In this document: positions 7,977 through 16,611 of the stretch, one piece after another
How the letters are laid out: each line of letters begins with the position of its first letter
Position numbering within the stretch: position 1 is the first letter of the stretch
The notes under the pieces: generated by a model
The model's database searches: none
Seen by the model: the letters and a program-made list of their open reading frames with translations, nothing else
What the model was told of the DNA's origin: nothing
Position numbers and translations under genes: made by a program
Source of the DNA: a virus
Virus record (IMG/VR): IMGVR_UViG_3300027777_000042
Location: 1-57,531 of that record
Reading direction: 5' to 3' (one strand)
DNA: 57,531 bases

Positions 7977-8759
7977 TTAGCAGTTTTGCATTTTCTTTAC
8001 GGTGGTATAACCACCTGTATCTTTACAAGTCATGGCTACGTGACCACCATTTTTGTATCCGGCAGGACGTTGTTTAATATCACCAGTCTTACCTTTTACA
8101 GTAGGCATTTTAGAACCATCATTCATGTTACTTACAAATTTACTTGCAGTACTAGCTTTAATTGTGCCGCCACCTTTATAACCTCTGCCTTCAACACCGG
8201 CTGTTTTAGTGTTAAAAGATTTAGTTTGTTTAGCTTCATTAACTTTATCTTGCACATTAATTTTAGGCTTCATTGCATTACGTGCTTGAAACTTATCACC
8301 TTTAGCGGCTAAACCACCATCGGCTTTATGCATCATTTTTCCACCGTGTTTATAACCAGGTGAACGAACACCGCCTGTGCCTGCAGGTTTTGTAGGACCT
8401 TTATCCATTACGCCACCTAACAAACCACCGGGTACTGCACTAGCTCTACCACCCATTTTAAGACCGTGATGTGCTTTAGACGCTTTCATGTGCTCATGAT
8501 GCTTAAGTTCTTTTTCGATCTTATGCATCTCTTTCATTTCAGCTTTTTCAGCTTTACCACCTTCTTTTCGCATAATAGGCATTGCAGCAGGTGGTTTTGT
8601 AGCAGGTCGTTTCATCATAGGAGGGGGCATCATTCCCATGCCTCCCATAGCCATATGCTTTTTACTAGTATGACCACCTTTTTTCATACCACCACCGACT
8701 TCATCGGCTTTTGGTTCAGTAGTCATCATTTTTGGTTCGCGCTTAAATGAAGTTGCCAT
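7977..8759 (-). CDS. KGG-motif Lys/Gly/Met/His-rich protein (260 aa)
   Basis: 260 aa of low complexity. It has repeated K-x-GG motifs (MKKGGHTSKKH, MRKEGGKAEKAEM, YKHGGKMMHKADGG, YKGGGTIKAS, YKNGGHVAMTCKDTGGY), a Met/Pro stretch (GGMGMMPPPMMKRP) and a His/Lys charged helix (KEMHKIEKELKHHEHMKASK). KGG-motif proteins of this kind are widespread in phage structural operons but have no fixed function that I know of. Strong positive charge suggests contact with DNA or a disordered capsid-associated protein. A good GGAGG-type Shine-Dalgarno lies just upstream of the ATG. Confidence 0.6.
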   Translation of the reverse strand: MATSFKREPKMMTTEPKADEVGGGMKKGGHTSKKHMAMGGMGMMPPPMMKRPATKPPAAMPIMRKEGGKAEKAEMKEMHKIEKELKHHEHMKASKAHHGLKMGGRASAVPGGLLGGVMDKGPTKPAGTGGVRSPGYKHGGKMMHKADGGLAAKGDKFQARNAMKPKINVQDKVNEAKQTKSFNTKTAGVEGRGYKGGGTIKASTASKFVSNMNDGSKMPTVKGKTGDIKQRPAGYKNGGHVAMTCKDTGGYTTVKKMQNC

Positions 8760-8771
8760 GTTGGCCTCCTA

Positions 8772-10028
8772 TTAGGATACTAAGTTTTGGTTAACACCAA
8801 CAGCACCAGTGCGTGTAGCATTGGGTCCTACCGCAATACCGGGTAACAAAATACCCATTACTGTGCGATTAATACCATCAGATGCCGTACCAGGAACATA
8901 AGTTCCTCTAACATCACCTGTGGTTGTTGTTGCAGTTGCGGTATCTGCGGCTACAAATGTTCCAGTATCTTGTGCAAGTGTGCTATTTGTTTTAACGCTT
9001 GCAATATATGCTACATTAAACACACGAACTGGCAAACCAAGAATATCTGTAGTACCAACTGTAAGAGCAGTTCCTGTGGCACCACTTGTAGTAATAGAAC
9101 TGATTTGAAAGAAAGCTTTCTTACCATTTACTGCAGTGCTAACTGCGGCACTTGAAGTAATTGCTTCACTCATAGGTTGACCATAATAATCATAGCCAGT
9201 GACTGTGATTGTTTGTGGCGCAGCACCCAAAGTATAAGTCAAACCAGTTGGTGTACCTGCTGTAGTAACAACTGCCCCACCTGCGGTTGTTGTCAAAGTT
9301 GCGCTTGTTGCTGTTACTGCACTCAGGATATAAGTCGTTGGGTTGGTATAACCTGTAATCGTACCTGTACCACCTAAAGTGCCAGAAATAGTCATGCGTT
9401 GACCAGTGAACACGTTTGCGTTAGAGGTAAAAGTAATTTGACCTCCAGTTCCAGCAATAATAACACTTGCCAATACAGAACCTGTTGCAGTTCCTGTGGT
9501 TGCTTTAACTGCTCTTGGCAAATCTAATTGCAACACAGTAGTACCATCAGTACGAATAACTGATTTAACTGATGTGCCAGCTGTTAGTGTTAAACTGCCT
9601 GAAGTTGTAGGCGTTTGTGATGCAGCAATATTATTTGCCACCAATGTTTGAGGAATAACATCCCAAACATAAATACGACCTAATGGTCCCACACCTAAAT
9701 CCATTGGTGCAGGATCATCAAAAGCGATGTTTCCATGCAATGTTAATGCAGTAGTATTTGCAATGTTAATTGCTTGGCTAAGTGTGTAAGTACCAATCCC
9801 ACCTGTACCAGTGCCAAAAGCACTAATATAAGTCCCATCAGTTACACTTGAACCATCAACATACATACCCAAAACAATTGGTGCACCTTGATTAAGTGCT
9901 GTAATTGTCAGTGTTGTTGAAGATGTACCACCTGTGCCACCAGTGGCAGTGGCAGTATATGGGCGAATTCCAACACCCATGTAAGTCTGGGCTGGTCCTA
10001 GAAATAGATCATCTGAAAATTGTGGCAT
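8772..10028 (-). CDS. Head structural/decoration protein candidate (418 aa)
   Basis: I start the gene at MPQFSDDLFLGPAQ because AAGGAG lies 8 nt upstream of that ATG; the longer open frame (20 extra residues) has no ribosome site and covers an intergenic hairpin. The protein is Thr/Gly/Ala-rich and beta-rich. About residues 25-80 (TTLTITALNQGAPIVLGMYV, then DGTYISAFGTGTGGIGTYTL) are a surface-display module seen in many phage virion proteins, and a similar module is inserted in the nozzle protein of this genome. It is directly downstream of the major capsid gene, which fits a decoration or capsid-associated protein. Confidence 0.6.
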   Translation of the reverse strand: MPQFSDDLFLGPAQTYMGVGIRPYTATATGGTGGTSSTTLTITALNQGAPIVLGMYVDGSSVTDGTYISAFGTGTGGIGTYTLSQAINIANTTALTLHGNIAFDDPAPMDLGVGPLGRIYVWDVIPQTLVANNIAASQTPTTSGSLTLTAGTSVKSVIRTDGTTVLQLDLPRAVKATTGTATGSVLASVIIAGTGGQITFTSNANVFTGQRMTISGTLGGTGTITGYTNPTTYILSAVTATSATLTTTAGGAVVTTAGTPTGLTYTLGAAPQTITVTGYDYYGQPMSEAITSSAAVSTAVNGKKAFFQISSITTSGATGTALTVGTTDILGLPVRVFNVAYIASVKTNSTLAQDTGTFVAADTATATTTTGDVRGTYVPGTASDGINRTVMGILLPGIAVGPNATRTGAVGVNQNLVS

Positions 10029-10062
10029 TTTGTCTGCTCCTTGAAAAGTTTGACAATAATAG

Positions 10063-10087
10063 TGCAGGGGATTAAGGCTCCCCTGCA
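10063..10087. other. Intergenic hairpin downstream of capsid gene
   Basis: TGCAGGGG and CCCCTGCA form a perfect 8-bp stem around a 9-nt loop, 15 nt past the capsid stop. There is no T tract on either side, so a simple intrinsic terminator is unlikely. It could protect the 3' end of the capsid message or be a processing site. Confidence 0.55.
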
Positions 10088-10102
10088 AAGCCTTCCGGGT
10101 AC

Positions 10103-11017
10103 TTAAACTCCAGGTGTGCCGTACATGGCACGTGGATCAGTCCAACCAGGAATATAACGTTCTGTAGCCTTATAGCGCATGCTATCGGTTTCGAAGTCAC
10201 CTTCCATAGTCTTCTCTAGTGAACGACGCATTAGAAGTTTCATACCTTCAGGTGCATCAGTCTCAACCCACCAGTTAGTTGCAGAAGTCAAACGACTAAT
10301 AACAGATGCGCCTTCAGGCAACAAACCAATTGATTTAATTGGGTTGATGTCATTGTTAGCAGTACCTGCTCTTAGAACTGACTTAAGCAATACTTCAGCT
10401 TGGAACACGTTACCAGGTGCAACCACTAGTTTTACAGGTTGTAGACGGATTTTCTTACCATTGTTATCAACGGCTTGACGAATCTGAATTAACATTTGCT
10501 CAAGTGATGTTTGACTCAAGTTAGCAGCAGTAGATAACTGATTGCTAAAAGAACCAACTGCAATTGGGTGAGCCGTGTTAATCAAAGATACGCCGTCACC
10601 ACCAACATATGAACTATTGAAAGCTCTGTTGAGGATGTTAGCACATAGCAATTCTTTAGTTTCCACCAAAGATTGTGCCAAGTGTTTAGCATATACTTGA
10701 CCGATACGGATATGGTCACCGTCTTCAACCAATACTTTGGTCAATGCAAAAGCAAGACCGAAGACTTGGTAGACATAACGTTGCAAGAACAACACACCAC
10801 CTTGTTGATAGGTAACGGGAGATCCATCAGGTAACTGAGGAGCTGCACCGAAACCGTACAAGACGGGTTCTTCATGGTAGTTACGTGGAATGCCGGCTGC
10901 TTCACGGAAAACCGTGGACCATTCATCGGCACGTTGATCATAAACACCGTCAAAGGACTCATTAAGGATTGGTTCAACAATCGATCTAAAGTCCGTACTT
11001 CGCATTGGGGCTGCCAT
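10103..11017 (-). CDS. Major capsid protein
   Basis: 304 aa. The sequence has the features of HK97-fold heads of the Mu gpT-like or N4-gp56-like kind: an N-terminal helix (FRSIVEPILNESFDGVYDQR), a long central helix region (YAKHLAQSLVETKELLCANI), the SLINTAHPIAVGSFSNQL segment, KIRLQPVKLVVAPGNVFQAE before a helix, and a C-terminal domain ending YIPGWTDPRAMYG. It has no N-terminal prohead protease target that I can see. It follows scaffold-like and GroES-like genes and precedes decoration-type genes, the usual place of the capsid gene. Confidence rests on pattern plus position; I cannot run a profile search. Confidence 0.8.
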   Translation of the reverse strand: MAAPMRSTDFRSIVEPILNESFDGVYDQRADEWSTVFREAAGIPRNYHEEPVLYGFGAAPQLPDGSPVTYQQGGVLFLQRYVYQVFGLAFALTKVLVEDGDHIRIGQVYAKHLAQSLVETKELLCANILNRAFNSSYVGGDGVSLINTAHPIAVGSFSNQLSTAANLSQTSLEQMLIQIRQAVDNNGKKIRLQPVKLVVAPGNVFQAEVLLKSVLRAGTANNDINPIKSIGLLPEGASVISRLTSATNWWVETDAPEGMKLLMRRSLEKTMEGDFETDSMRYKATERYIPGWTDPRAMYGTPGV

Positions 11018-11030
11018 AGTTTATCCTTTC

Positions 11031-11621
11031 TTAAATTGCTGCAGTAGAAGAAACAAACTGTGGCTTGCTGATTTGTACACGAACAATCGTATACGCATCG
11101 CCCCAGGCATTGTCTGGATAGGGTGCTATGTCAACAATACGGAACTGTCCTGTTGAAGATGAACCCACCAAAGATGAGGACAAAGTCATTTGAGACAACC
11201 CAGTAGTTGTAGAACCAGCTGTGAAATTGGAAAGATTTGCTTCGTTTCCAACTGCTGTTTGAGAAATCGCCCCATCTGCTTGAATTTCATAAACGATTTG
11301 TTGGTCGTTATAAAAATAAGCAATGGAAGTTGTATTGGTTGCTAATGTAGTACTAGCAGGCCAATAATTCGATACTCTACGACGACCAGTTGTATCGGTA
11401 AATTCAACACCTTGGAACGAACCAGACACAAGGCCTGAGTTTGTTGTAGTGTCGACAACCGGTATAATGGTGCCAGCATTAGGGCTATATTGTACAGCTT
11501 GTCCTTTTAGGATGTTGCTGGAATAGCCAGATGGGATACCGCCAGTTAGCGCCTGAGCACGTTCCAACCCTGTGGGGAAATATGCGGGGCGTAAACCAAA
11601 CGGAGCGTTAGTAGATGACAT
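11031..11621 (-). CDS. Capsid-adjacent conserved structural protein (196 aa)
   Basis: The protein opens MSSTNAPFGLRPAYFPTGLE, a start I recognise from capsid-adjacent proteins of many marine and freshwater phages, then alternates short beta strands (FQGVEFTDTTGRRRVSNYWP; YFYNDQQIVYEIQADGAISQ; FRIVDIAPYPDNAWGDAYTI). No membrane segment. It is 14 bp upstream of the capsid gene, on the side of the scaffold. A head decoration or capsid-stabilising role is likely but not proven by sequence. Confidence 0.6.
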   Translation of the reverse strand: MSSTNAPFGLRPAYFPTGLERAQALTGGIPSGYSSNILKGQAVQYSPNAGTIIPVVDTTTNSGLVSGSFQGVEFTDTTGRRRVSNYWPASTTLATNTTSIAYFYNDQQIVYEIQADGAISQTAVGNEANLSNFTAGSTTTGLSQMTLSSSLVGSSSTGQFRIVDIAPYPDNAWGDAYTIVRVQISKPQFVSSTAAI

Positions 11622-11637
11622 ACATACTCCTTAATAC

Positions 11638-12177
11638 CTATGAAAACACAGGTGTTTTTACGTTTTGGTCAAAAGCTGTGCCGCCATTCTCCAACTGTAT
11701 CAATGCACGACCATTGCTATCTCTAGCATTGTTTTGTAGTTGTTCTTGCTGAATCTTAATCTTATCTTGCTCATCAAGAGGTGCATTGTGGTGCATCTCC
11801 ATCATGATTTCTTGATAAAGATCCATAGGAAGTTTATACAAAACCATCTCATTACATGAAACGCATCCTTCAAGTTCACCGGATTTAACTTTGTATGCTT
11901 CAAAGCCGCTAACTTCTGCAGCTTTTACAAGTTCATATCCCATGCGAAGACGTTTATGAATAGGGTCATACTGATTTGTTGTAGATAACCAGCACAAGTG
12001 GAAGCCCGGAATCTCAGGCGGGGTCGGAAGAGCTTCTTGAAGCCATTCCGAACGGAACGCTCTGCGGCGTTCCTCAGAAGAAACAAACTTTTCTTCAGGT
12101 GCTTTACGTGAATCATCTTCACTTGATCTAGATTCACGTCCAGCACGAGTATTTTTCTTTAATCTATCATCCATCAT
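11638..12177 (-). CDS. Conserved head-operon protein (179 aa)
   Basis: The N-terminal 45 residues are highly charged (RLKKNTRAGRESRSSEDDSR). They are followed by a conserved core, LPTPPEIPGFHLCWLSTTNQ and YDPIHKRLRMGYELVKAAEV, that I know from phage head operons without an assigned role. The C-terminal 60 residues are helical and Gln-rich (KIKIQQEQLQNNARDSNG). Two possible adjacent ATG codons overlap the stop of the scaffold candidate. Coupled to the scaffold and capsid genes, so probably needed in head assembly. Confidence 0.55.
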   Translation of the reverse strand: MMDDRLKKNTRAGRESRSSEDDSRKAPEEKFVSSEERRRAFRSEWLQEALPTPPEIPGFHLCWLSTTNQYDPIHKRLRMGYELVKAAEVSGFEAYKVKSGELEGCVSCNEMVLYKLPMDLYQEIMMEMHHNAPLDEQDKIKIQQEQLQNNARDSNGRALIQLENGGTAFDQNVKTPVFS

Positions 12178-13133
12178 TGACCCCTTTGTTTATTTTCACG
12201 ATCCCATTTGGCATAATTAGCGATTGCTTTCTGACGAAGCTCATGGTTATCCCATACTCCAGCTTCTTTCATAGCAGTGACACGCTGTGGACTAACTCTA
12301 AATTCATTAGACTTAGTAGTTGCGATAGAATCTCTACCAGAACTTGTTACCATGGATCGAGGCCTCTGACTTTTGACGTTTTGAGAATTATAACCACGTT
12401 CTGCACGATGTGGTAAATATTTTGCAATTCTATCGTCCAATTCTTCCCAGTACTCTTCAGATTTTGGATCGTAACCCTCATCTGTTAACTTTTTATCAAT
12501 TTTTTGTGCAATTTCGGAATCAAGGTCTTTACCTGATGGATCATACCAAGGATTGTTTTCAACCCAATTAGATGCATGCCTTTGAACGGTAGGATCTGCT
12601 TGAATTCCTTGTGAAGTTGTTGCTCTTGCAGCATGTTCTCTGACATTTTTTAAAGATTCAAGTTTGCGTTGTGCTTCATACCAAGTTTCTTGCGCTTTTG
12701 TAAGCGCATCACCATTTGAATGTGTGACAGCATCCCTCATTTGCATCTTGGCATATTCAACTGAAACACCTGCATCTTCAATTGCCTTATCAACACGAGC
12801 TAATTCAACACCTGTGTGTTTCTTTTCCATAATAGCCACACGTTCAGCAAGATCTTGATTTTGCTTACGAAGTGCGGAAATTAAGTGGCTAGATTCTCTA
12901 GTCTTTTCGCGGTGAAGTTGCTTTTTAAGCTTTCTTTCTTCACGTCTTGCTTCCCTGATGGCTTCCCTGTCAGGATCATTATCTAATCCATCATCTTGCG
13001 CATCAGCACCATCATTAATCAAATTGATAAGATCATCATTCTTGACAATTTCATCTGCAGGTGCTACCTGTACAGATGCACTGCCATCCTGATTTTCTTC
13101 AATTTGAAGTTCTAATTTATCAGTTGGGTTCAT
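12174..13133 (-). CDS. Putative scaffolding protein
   Basis: 319 aa from ATG 13133. A longer frame would need a TTG, and the AAGGAA ribosome site lies inside that extension, so ATG is preferred. The composition is typical of scaffolds: acidic N terminus (DDLINLINDGADAQDDGLDN), a long charged coiled coil around residues 55-110 (REARREERKLKKQLHREKTR, then RKQNQDLAERVAIMEKKH), a helical middle, and a basic C terminus (ESGVWDNHELRQ-like region, then KWDRENKQRGQ). It lies directly upstream of the capsid group. Function inferred from composition and place. Confidence 0.6.
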   Translation of the reverse strand: MNPTDKLELQIEENQDGSASVQVAPADEIVKNDDLINLINDGADAQDDGLDNDPDREAIREARREERKLKKQLHREKTRESSHLISALRKQNQDLAERVAIMEKKHTGVELARVDKAIEDAGVSVEYAKMQMRDAVTHSNGDALTKAQETWYEAQRKLESLKNVREHAARATTSQGIQADPTVQRHASNWVENNPWYDPSGKDLDSEIAQKIDKKLTDEGYDPKSEEYWEELDDRIAKYLPHRAERGYNSQNVKSQRPRSMVTSSGRDSIATTKSNEFRVSPQRVTAMKEAGVWDNHELRQKAIANYAKWDRENKQRGQ

Positions 13134-13151
13134 AAAGTTTCCTTCCAAAAC

Positions 13152-13571
13152 TTAAATAAATGCTTTAATATCACGAGGATCACCAGTGACTTTACCAATG
13201 AGTTCATGATCATTGAAAAAAGTAAACAAGGCTTTACCCTTGGATCCATCTATTTCAAAATCAATCTCCCATCTATCTCCGCCCCACTTAGGTACACGAA
13301 CATAATCACCAACTTGTGCCCAAGCACCTTCAGGCCATGGATCCATACTTTCACGTTTTCTGAAAGCTAGTGGTCCTACTGCTAAGACCTTACCAATCAT
13401 GGTGTTCCATTTTTCGGTTTCTTTTGTTTCCTCAGGTAGCACAATCCCAGATGCAGTGACTTTATCTTTCACAGCACGGAGTTGAACCAGTACTCTAGCA
13501 CCATAAGGTGCCATTAAAGGATCAATAACGGGAAACGCTTCTTCAAGCGTTTGTTCGATATCATACGACAT
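13152..13571 (-). CDS. GroES-like co-chaperonin (Cpn10 fold)
   Basis: 139 aa. The Cpn10 pattern runs through residues 20-105: APYGARVLVQLRAVKDKV, then SGIVLPEETKET, GKVLAVGPLAF, and VGDYVRVPKWGGDRWEIDFE. The mobile-loop region corresponds to about residues 35-45. In GroES the loop docks on GroEL, so this protein may adapt host GroEL to fold the capsid protein, like T4 gp31. No GroEL gene is present. Residues 1-15 and the C-terminal 30 residues (FNDHELIGKVTGDPRDIKAF) are extra to a minimal GroES. Overlaps its upstream neighbour by 11 nt. Confidence 0.75.
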   Translation of the reverse strand: MSYDIEQTLEEAFPVIDPLMAPYGARVLVQLRAVKDKVTASGIVLPEETKETEKWNTMIGKVLAVGPLAFRKRESMDPWPEGAWAQVGDYVRVPKWGGDRWEIDFEIDGSKGKALFTFFNDHELIGKVTGDPRDIKAFI

Positions 13572-13746
13572 CTTGTTTTTCCTCTTCTAAAATTACATTG
13601 ATAAGATTCAAAGCTTCATCCAAGCCTTGGTGTTGGCCAATTAAGCGCTGGTAAGATTCAAAGTTGACACAATAGCCAGAGACTATTGCGGTAGCTACAT
13701 CAGCTTGCTTTTGCTTAATTCGCCCGATGAGATCAGAAATCGTCAT
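13561..13746 (-). CDS. Small conserved phage protein (61 aa)
   Basis: A helical 61-residue protein, MTISDLIGRIKQKQADVATA, with core NFESYQRLIGQHQGLDEALN. This pattern (LIG+I+xKQAxVA...NFExYQRLxGxHQGL) is frequent beside portal genes in phages of several types. It has no assigned function that I know. The gene touches the upstream KGG protein stop and overlaps the GroES-like gene, so all three are coupled. Confidence 0.65.
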   Translation of the reverse strand: MTISDLIGRIKQKQADVATAIVSGYCVNFESYQRLIGQHQGLDEALNLINVILEEEKQDVV

Positions 13747-14081
13747 TAACGACCCCGACCAGATGACTTTCTCATAGGTGTTGCAATGACTACTGTCATG
13801 CCACCTTTTGCATGACCACCTTTTTTCATGGTTGCAATTTTTCCTGTGGGTTTAGGCAATGCACGTTTTTGTGAACTATCATTAATCAAAGTTTGTGCTT
13901 TTGATTCAGACACACCAGTGATCTTATTCACATTAGGTTGATGACTAATCTCAGCAGGTCCTTTAACTCCACCACCTTTTGCATAATGATGCTTTTTAGC
14001 TACACCACCTTTTTTCAAATGATTAGCTTCACCTTCACCGCCCATAGCGATTCGCTTGTGCATGTTAATGGCTTCAGACAT
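13746..14081 (-). CDS. KGG-motif basic protein (111 aa)
   Basis: 111 aa, strongly basic, with LKKGGVAKKHHYAKGGGVKG near the start and MKKGGHAKGGMTVV near the end, closing in PMRKSSGRGR. The middle (VNKITGVSESKAQTLINDSS) is the only ordered-looking stretch. It shares the K-x-GG motif with the 260- and 210-residue proteins further down the operon. The start overlaps the portal stop by 8 nt. Perhaps a nucleic-acid- or portal-associated virion peptide; function unknown. Confidence 0.55.
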   Translation of the reverse strand: MSEAINMHKRIAMGGEGEANHLKKGGVAKKHHYAKGGGVKGPAEISHQPNVNKITGVSESKAQTLINDSSQKRALPKPTGKIATMKKGGHAKGGMTVVIATPMRKSSGRGR

Positions 14082-16602
14082 TTTGATTCTCCCCTAAATT
14101 GGATTGGATTTGATTTTGAGCATCAAGGACCGTTTGCAGTTGCTCATGTTGCAATTGGGCCGCATCCCTTGATATCTCTGCGGACTTAATTCTTTCAGCT
14201 GTCAAATTCTTTTCTGTGTTAATAATTAAGTTGGATTGTATTGTATCCATCTTAGCTTTATTTGACATTTGAACATCTTCAGCTTTAATTTGCATCTCGG
14301 CTTTATCACGTGCTGCTCTGCGTTGTGTTTCAGCCATTTGTGTTTGCACCAATGCTTGCACAGAAGGATCTTGCGGTTGCAATGATTGTTTAATTTTCTG
14401 TGCCATTTCCATAAGCTGTGCCAACTGAGGTTGTATATCAGCAAACCTTTGTTGTGTGTCTTCTTGCACATGATGTGCACTAACAGCAAGCAGTTTTTGA
14501 GCTTCTACTGGGAGTGTGCCAACTTTAAGCACGTCAAAGTGGCTTCCAAATGCAGCAGATGAATACGCAGTCATTTGACTTATATACCACAAAGTAATAT
14601 GTTCTTTTATGTGATTTAATACTCCTGGGACAAACTGCGTGGCAATAATTGGGTTAGAACCAAGCATAGGATCCATTGCATATGTCAAATGCGTTTCCAA
14701 ATGAGCCATATGATCTTGATGTGGATAAGCACCAACAGGTTTGCCTAAAGATAGAGCCACATTTTCCAATGCAGGGTTCATATCTTTCACTTCTTCAGGA
14801 TCTGGTAGTACTGAATTAATATCCGGTAGTCTAATTTGTTTAAGAATCCGTTTTTCAACCTCTAATCTATCATAGAGATCCGGACTTGCCTGTGCTCTAG
14901 CTGCAAGCGTTTGAATCTGCGCATACCTCTGGCTCTCAGCAAAGATATGAGGATCAGAAACCGGTACAATGTCCGTATTTGATAAGAAATCATCCTTAGA
15001 AATGTTAAGATCTTTAACAACCTCACTTTTTGCTTGTTCATCAACATACCACCTGTTTAATCGTGTAAGAATCCGTAACACTCTACGCTGAGAGTCATGC
15101 AATCTTGAATGTATTGCACTAAATACTGCAGAACCTTGTTCAATTAAGGCCTGTGTTGTCCCTACAGGTGCATTTGATGTCACATCTGCAATCTTTTCTT
15201 CCGCAGTTGTAACCACACCTTTGGCTGCATCATTTAACCAGCCAAGCAATGAGAACAAGACAGGTGAAGGTTGATTAAAAGGTATTGGCATTGCAATTTT
15301 CCTGATGTCATCAACACCAGGCGCGCCTTCAATCTCAGAAACTTGTGTTGGTTCTATCACAGTGGTTTGGCCACTGATCTTAGCACCTTTAAGTTTAAGC
15401 ATTGTTGGTGCAGTAACTATATGAGCCGAATCAAGCAATGCACGAAGAGCACCAGTAAGAGCGGCAGACAAACCACCAATAAGATGAGGTAATCCAATTG
15501 CATATGCACCTCTCCATGGAATGAATTTAAATTCAACAATCCAATCAAGATTGGTCATTGCTTCATCACCATCTTCCCAGTTTCTATACAATCCAACCAC
15601 AGATCGTGCATTTTCATCAATCATTAGCATGTAAGGTGCACGTTCGCCTTTAGAAAACTTATCATCTTCTAAATCTAACCATACTCTAATGTGAAATACT
15701 CTGCGAATACCATCAATATTCTCAGCTTGACGTTTTTTACCTTCAATCTTATCAGTTGCTTTTTCAGCTTTTGTCTGATCTGGCTCTTGCGATGCACGAT
15801 ACACATCTATGTCTGAGTACAAACCACTTTTAACCCTTATTTCATAGATTTCTTGTGTAATATCTTGAACTTCAGTGATTCTAGATGCAGTATAAAAGTT
15901 ACCTGCGGCAAATGGAAGGTAAATATTGTCAATGGGTATAAATTCGGCACAGGGTCGTTTCTTTCTTTCATCATACCAGAGCTTCATGTACTGACTTCCG
16001 CCTAATGGAAGTTGTGTAAGCATCTGTTCTTGCTCATCACGGTACTCTTCAATTTGCTCTGTTAGTTGCCAGTTCATAAAGTCGCGTTTTCGCTCGGCTT
16101 TACTGGTCTTAGCGTCGGTAACTTCACCAATAATCTTGGTTTTAACTGGCCCATCAGCAGGAAATAGTTCTTTAATTGCCCTTGCAGCAAAGTCCACACA
16201 GGCTTCAGCCATAACAGGATGCACAACTTTTGATGCGCCTAAGAACTGTGCACCACCCGGTGCATCATGACCAAGGCCAGTTCTACGGATTCCATCTTCA
16301 TATTGTTTATCCCTGTCTTCACGGGCCTCTTTATCTTTCTCAATAAGGTCAAGATACTTAGTGGCTAGCTCATCTAGGTCATAACTATTAATAGTTTCGG
16401 CCAGATTTTCATAAAAGTCAGGCGATTCTTCAGGGCCTTTTAAATCGTCCATCCTAACAATTGCAGAACCATCAGGCAGTTCTTCAACATCAGGGATTTC
16501 GTCCAACAATTCTACAAGTGATGCATCATCATCTGCAGGCTCTTCAGTAATTGGATCAATGTGCCGATCAAAATCTTGTGGAATGGGCATTTCTATAGCC
16601 AT
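14074..16602 (-). CDS. Portal protein (P22-like family)
   Basis: 842 aa, large as in P22/BPP-1-type portals. An acidic N-terminal extension (residues 1-85) leads to the portal core: GAQFLGASKVVHPVMAEACV; FMNWQLTEQIEEYRDEQEQM (wing/stem); QLPLGGSQYMKLWYDERKKR; ARSVVGLYRNWEDGDEAMTN; AYAIGLPHLIGGLSAALTGA; a long helical C-terminal barrel (AEMQIKAEDVQMSNKAKMDT, then LQHEQLQTVLDAQNQIQSNL). The dodecameric portal is the DNA gate and packaging-motor docking site. The long Gln/Ala coiled C terminus would make the barrel seen in P22. Confidence 0.88.
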   Translation of the reverse strand: MAIEMPIPQDFDRHIDPITEEPADDDASLVELLDEIPDVEELPDGSAIVRMDDLKGPEESPDFYENLAETINSYDLDELATKYLDLIEKDKEAREDRDKQYEDGIRRTGLGHDAPGGAQFLGASKVVHPVMAEACVDFAARAIKELFPADGPVKTKIIGEVTDAKTSKAERKRDFMNWQLTEQIEEYRDEQEQMLTQLPLGGSQYMKLWYDERKKRPCAEFIPIDNIYLPFAAGNFYTASRITEVQDITQEIYEIRVKSGLYSDIDVYRASQEPDQTKAEKATDKIEGKKRQAENIDGIRRVFHIRVWLDLEDDKFSKGERAPYMLMIDENARSVVGLYRNWEDGDEAMTNLDWIVEFKFIPWRGAYAIGLPHLIGGLSAALTGALRALLDSAHIVTAPTMLKLKGAKISGQTTVIEPTQVSEIEGAPGVDDIRKIAMPIPFNQPSPVLFSLLGWLNDAAKGVVTTAEEKIADVTSNAPVGTTQALIEQGSAVFSAIHSRLHDSQRRVLRILTRLNRWYVDEQAKSEVVKDLNISKDDFLSNTDIVPVSDPHIFAESQRYAQIQTLAARAQASPDLYDRLEVEKRILKQIRLPDINSVLPDPEEVKDMNPALENVALSLGKPVGAYPHQDHMAHLETHLTYAMDPMLGSNPIIATQFVPGVLNHIKEHITLWYISQMTAYSSAAFGSHFDVLKVGTLPVEAQKLLAVSAHHVQEDTQQRFADIQPQLAQLMEMAQKIKQSLQPQDPSVQALVQTQMAETQRRAARDKAEMQIKAEDVQMSNKAKMDTIQSNLIINTEKNLTAERIKSAEISRDAAQLQHEQLQTVLDAQNQIQSNLGENQNV

Positions 16603-16611
16603 GTTTTACCT

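Noticed and set aside
8466-8750. Plus-strand Phe/His-rich frame opposite the KGG protein
   Set aside because: Antisense of Lys/Met/His codons; no start signal and opposite to the operon.
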